From positions 1 to 47,500 of the forward strand of contig ADNK01001076.1 in NCBI GenBank assembly GCA_000320545.1: 47,500 nt of DNA, given 5' to 3'. Numbering within the stretch: the stretch's first letter is position 1; every line of letters starts with the position of its first letter. The stretch comes from Bigelowiella natans CCMP2755 (Eukaryota > Cercozoa > Chlorarachniophyceae). The notes under the pieces are model-generated. The model worked only from the letters and a program-made list of their open reading frames with translations. It was not told the origin of the DNA and searched no databases. Below are positions 44,143-47,500 of this stretch, piece after piece. Both the position numbers and the translations under genes were made by a program.

Positions 44143-45024
44143 GAATAAGCTGCAGCACTAGCAAAAAGTGATAAATGATTTGAACACATCACCTACTGAC
44201 AATTACGTTGGTGATTATCATCAACACCATTATATTTGTATTCATCACTACTATATGTGTGTATATATATACACACATATATACATATATATGTATTTAT
44301 ATATACATATATATCATTAGATGAGGCGATTGATTCAATACATGAAACGCCTCGATCACGCCATTCTCTTCACAAAAAAGCAGGTAGGGTATTAATAATA
44401 GCAGTGGAAGTTAGGTAGTGGCTAGTTAGCAGCAACAGTAAGAGCGATAAATCCGTAATAACCCATCACAATCCATCAACGTCAATCTACCACCACCACA
44501 ATAACAACAACAACAACAACTACTACTACTACTACTACTGCGACTACTGCGACTACCACTTTCACATATCTGTTGGTCATTACAGTACGATGAGCGCAAT
44601 CTGGCTGTCATAAAGGCGAGAGACATGTAAGCTACTACTTCTACATCCTCAGTGCTACGCGTTGCTTGTTTCTACTGATTAGTTCTATACTGCATTGTCA
44701 TAGAAGTAACGCAGGGTAGGTAGGTGTGTGTGCCAAGAGAAATATTTTCCAATTATTGGGTGAGGATCTTTTATATCGGAGAAACCTCAACCGCCGCCCC
44801 CCCCCCCCCTTTCTCTCTTATTACATGTATTTACATTTATTTGCATATAATCTTTGTGCACATTCCACATTCACGTTGTTCTGTTGTCGTTCTATTATGA
44901 AAGCTTGCGGCAGCGAGTAAGCATGGCTAAGTCGTGGGGCTATGTGCCGGGAGACTTATATCTGGACACAAAACTCAGTAATCATGCTTGCAAGTGTTGT
45001 TGTTCTTGCAGCGCACAAAAATGA
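41587..45024 (+). CDS. Zinc-finger protein of unknown function
   Basis: Model: join(41587..41654,41726..41763,41867..41949,42288..42383,42477..42517,42625..42682,42827..42862,43388..43496,43978..44086,44321..44383,44586..44626,44904..45024). Phases agree except between 42862 and 43388, where a further exon must exist (phase 0 to phase 1). The middle carries a probable zinc finger: KKCPLCQEQYGPSYYHCPYE followed by ISCTREIKSHHEK (Cys and His pairs). Other non-repetitive stretches include DKLEKILEEFHCSKFRPTYV, RFNFEAWRKVVKREFTAPVK and MRRLIQYMKRLDHAIL; the C-terminus is Cys-rich (HACKCCCSCSAQK). I do not recognise the family. The charged, helical composition suggests a nuclear or cytosolic scaffold; this is inference. 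The first exon overlaps the E2 first exon on the opposite strand. Confidence 0.6.
44101..44136. repeat. (TA)n microsatellite
   Basis: TA run in the intron between the exons ending at 44086 and starting at 44321; a second imperfect TA/CA/TG block lies at 44255-44314. Confidence 0.9.
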
Positions 45025-45122
45025 TAGATGATCATACAAAGTCGGCATAGCACATGTCTCGTCTCGATGTTGGCTCTGCCGCACTTCCCATTATCTGAAC
45101 AACAACAACAACAACAACAACT

Positions 45123-45154
<32 letters not shown>

Positions 45155-45432
45155 GCAGACATCGTGTGTCGTGTGCAATATGTTGGTGAAGAGGCGGGTC
45201 TTCTCCACGTTGTCTATGGCCGGCAGGTGTGCATATAATAATAATTGCAATATTATTAATGATGTTAATAATAATACAGCACTATTAACACCACTCATCA
45301 TCCTGCGTAAGTGTTTAGATGCAGTAGTGAGAATACCGTATGCTTGGTACACTTTCTTTCTTCTTCTTCTTCTTCTTCTTCTTCTTCTTCTTCTCCCAGT
45401 TAAAATACTATAATACAGTATGCAATGATGTT
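45025..45432. other. Spacer upstream of ADA2
   Basis: Contains an ACA run, an ACT run (45123-45153) and a CTT run (45359-45393). The stretch 45157-45226 is open in two frames and bounded by an AG and a GT, resembling an exon, but I could not join it in phase to either neighbour with confidence. It may be a 5' UTR exon of ADA2. Confidence 0.3.
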
Positions 45433-46131
45433 ATGCACATGTGCTCCTCCATGTCGTCGTCGTCGTCCTCTGTGGCTGCTGGTATGAAGGTGCGGAAATT
45501 CACGAAGAAGGAAGCTGCGGTCACCTTCCAGCATTTGTCAAAGTACAAACACGGCTATCTTGCTATGGCAGAAGCTCGCCCCATTGACACGACGGCGATG
45601 ATGATTGGTATGCGAACCCCATCCCCCCCCCCCCCTCTCTGTGCGAGCGTGCGCGTGTGTTTATATGATGTATATATCCGTAGTATGTGCAATGGTTGAA
45701 CACACCCACTCGCTTCTACAGATTCTTTGGAAGCCAAAGGAGGAGGAGGAGGAGATGCTCTTGCCCATTCCCCCTCCTTTTCCGGCGCCGCTACTGCTGC
45801 TGCTAGTACTGGTAGTGGTGGGACAAAACGTAAACAGCAGCAGCCTCAGGAAAGACTTTCTACTTCAGGCCACAAGAAGAAAAATTGCAGGTGATAGTAT
45901 CATCATCATCATCCTCATCATCATAATCGTCATCATCGTCACCATTAGCATCATGTGGGTTATTAAGAATCAGCATGTGTGTGTCAAGTGAGGGAGGGGG
46001 GGTGGGGGGGGAGATGGAACAAATGAAAGGGATAGAGGAAGAGAGCGAGAAGATCCAAAGAAACACTTATCATTGCTGACGATGATACATTTATTTATTT
46101 TTTAGTAGAAGGGAGGTGCACTTCATCCACG

Positions 46132-46179
<48 letters not shown>

Positions 46180-46454
46180 AATAAGTAGTAGCAGCAGCAG
46201 GAGTAGTACTAGCGAGCTAAACAGTGATGATAGATAGGAAATTCAGGAAGGTTGATTCTGCACAACTCTTAACCATTTTGTGTCATTGCTTGTTCTTTGC
46301 GTTGTTTCTTCTTCATCCCTCTCCCCCCTTCCCCCTTCCCCATATTCGAATGGCTCCTTGGAACATGGATCGGCCCCTTTTCTTGTCTGTCACCTCCAGC
46401 TACTGCCGGCATGATATCACGACCGCAATTCACATGAAATGCGGTGCTTCTGAA

Positions 46455-46490
<36 letters not shown>

Positions 46491-46672
46491 CATAAATTGT
46501 TTGTAGTTGTAGTAGGAGACATATAACAATGAATAATAATGATAAGAATAGTGATAATATCAGTAATACTAATAGCAAATTAGAATAAGAAGGAAAACAG
46601 GATCATTCTTTTATCTTGGATTTCTTTCTTCTCCCCCTCCCTTTCTGCTTCCACACACACACATACACACAC

Positions 46673-46716
<44 letters not shown>

Positions 46717-47222
46717 TTCTGAAGCTTGCATCATTATCATCATAACTCTGTTGTTGTTGTTGTTGTTGTTATCTGATTAGGCGTATGCACAAACTTTGAG
46801 TTGTGCCTAGACTGTTTTGCATCAGGTGCTGCATGATGAGGATGATGATGATGATGATGAATTTGAGAAAGGAAAACAATCTGGGCAGAGAAAGCATCGA
46901 TGGTGTCTTCTATCATCGTGATAATAGCGCTTTAGTTGTTGTTGTTGTTGTGGGGGGGGACAAAGATAATCGTTTGTTGGTTGGTTGGTTGGTTGGTTGG
47001 TCAATCGATCGATCGATTGGTGGTGTTCTTCAGTTTTCTAATAATTATGATTTTTCTTTACTTGTTGAGAGCATTTTTCTCTCCTCCTCCTCCTCCTCCT
47101 CCTTTTGGCTACACACACAAAAGCCTTCCCATCATGATGATGATCATTATGATGATGATTATATCATTATCATTGTCCAGGATACGAAGTGGATTCACAT
47201 AAGAAAGAGCACAAGTCAGGAT

Positions 47223-47274
<52 letters not shown>

Positions 47275-47500
47275 TAAATCAGAAGAAGAAGAAGAAGAAA
47301 GAGGAGAGAAGGGAGATGGTTGATGATAAGGGCTGACACAAAATAGTGTTTCCTACACACGAATAATACGACAGGCTGGTGTGTGAAATAGAAAAACAAT
47401 CTGTTGTCTCTTCGCCCCTTCACCTCTCCTCGGTTGTGTGCGTTGTGCGTTGCGTGTTGCTCTTGTTCTACAGGTATTATATAAAGGAAAACGTCTGGAC
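45433..47500 (+). CDS. ADA2: SAGA transcriptional adaptor ADA2, 5' part (runs off right edge)
   Basis: Model: join(45433..45607,45722..45890,46400..46443,46781..46825,47181..47214,47474..>47500); all junctions GT-AG and in phase. The ZZ zinc finger is assembled from four exons: NCSYCRHDITTAIHMKC, GVCTNFELCLDCFASG, then YEVDSHKKEHKYYIKENVWT. Its Cys pairs, the CTNFELCLDCF block and the SHKKEH histidines match ADA2, where the ZZ finger precedes a SANT domain; the WT at the edge is where that domain should begin. ADA2 stimulates the histone acetyltransferase Gcn5 in SAGA (nucleus). Unusually, about 115 residues precede the finger: a Ser-rich start, a conserved-looking segment (TFQHLSKYKHGYLAMAEARP) and a Gly/Ala/Ser/Gln linker encoded by triplet repeats. 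Typical ADA2 proteins begin closer to the finger. Confidence 0.85.
46455..46489. repeat. (TA)n microsatellite in ADA2 intron
   Basis: TA run in the intron that splits the ZZ finger; the same intron has a second TA run at 46678-46713. The next ADA2 introns hold a TGG run, CA and GA runs (46980-47002 and 47221-47271). Confidence 0.9.

Noticed and set aside
45157-45226. Exon-like stretch between the zinc-finger gene and ADA2
   Set aside because: The zinc-finger gene reads cleanly to its own stop at 45024 and ADA2 has a good ATG at 45433; I could not join this piece in phase with confidence.

Overview
This window is nuclear DNA of an intron-dense unicellular eukaryote, probably an alga with a complex (secondary) plastid. 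Nearly every gene can only be read by joining short exons across GT-AG introns (mostly 50-300 bp); one C2-domain gene has 17 exons in 3.1 kb. A bacterial-type ribosomal protein L32 is encoded with a strongly hydrophobic N-terminal signal peptide followed by a Ser/Thr/Arg/Met-rich stretch, the two-part presequence expected for import into a membrane-bound secondary plastid. The cleavage region lacks the Phe typical of red-lineage plastids, so a chlorarachniophyte-like alga is one candidate; this is inference, not identification. Simple repeats (CA, TA, GA, and CTG-, CAT- and CTC-type triplets) are extremely common in introns and spacers, and also inside exons, where they encode His, Gln, Ser, Gly and Lys runs.

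Layout from left to right: an open frame running off the left edge, followed by a cluster of perfect hairpins; a five-exon Unkempt-like CCCH zinc-finger gene (+, 953-3705); a long spacer; a small basic protein gene (-, 6019-6896); an inverted-repeat-bounded element (7350-8593); a divergent bZIP factor (-, 9782-13504); a multipass membrane protein (+, 15169-16734); plastid L32 (-, 18141-18953); an EngB/YsxC GTPase (+, 19497-21539) with one GC-AG intron; a C2-domain protein with a Tyr/Pro/Gln-rich linker and a C-terminal Trp/Cys module (-, 22784-25857); a small membrane/coiled-coil protein (+, 26061-26618); a large formin with FH1-FH2 and apparently an N-terminal membrane anchor (-, about 27.9-35.87 kb); exosome subunit Rrp42 (+, 36725-39863); a UBE2T-like E2 (-, 40643-41638); an unrecognised zinc-finger protein (+, 41587-45024); and the 5' part of the SAGA adaptor ADA2 (+, 45433 to the right edge).

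The genes are a mixed housekeeping set: RNA binding and decay (CCCH protein, Rrp42), transcription (bZIP, ADA2), organelle ribosome parts and assembly (L32, EngB), ubiquitin/DNA repair (E2) and actin assembly (formin). No operon-like pathway is evident. Several pairs are divergent (L32/EngB, C2/small membrane gene, formin/Rrp42, E2/zinc-finger gene); the last pair appears to overlap antisense at its first exons.

The least explained component is a set of about six spacer islands with a different word composition, crowded with CTAG, GCTAGC and GCATGC palindromes. Five of them lie between converging 3' ends, and the sixth lies just 3' of the bZIP gene. Three of the convergent islands and the first long spacer carry a dispersed repeat that begins near GAGACGGATGTAAT. 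Exon models were built by hand from splice signals and reading phase; those marked unresolved should be treated as partial.
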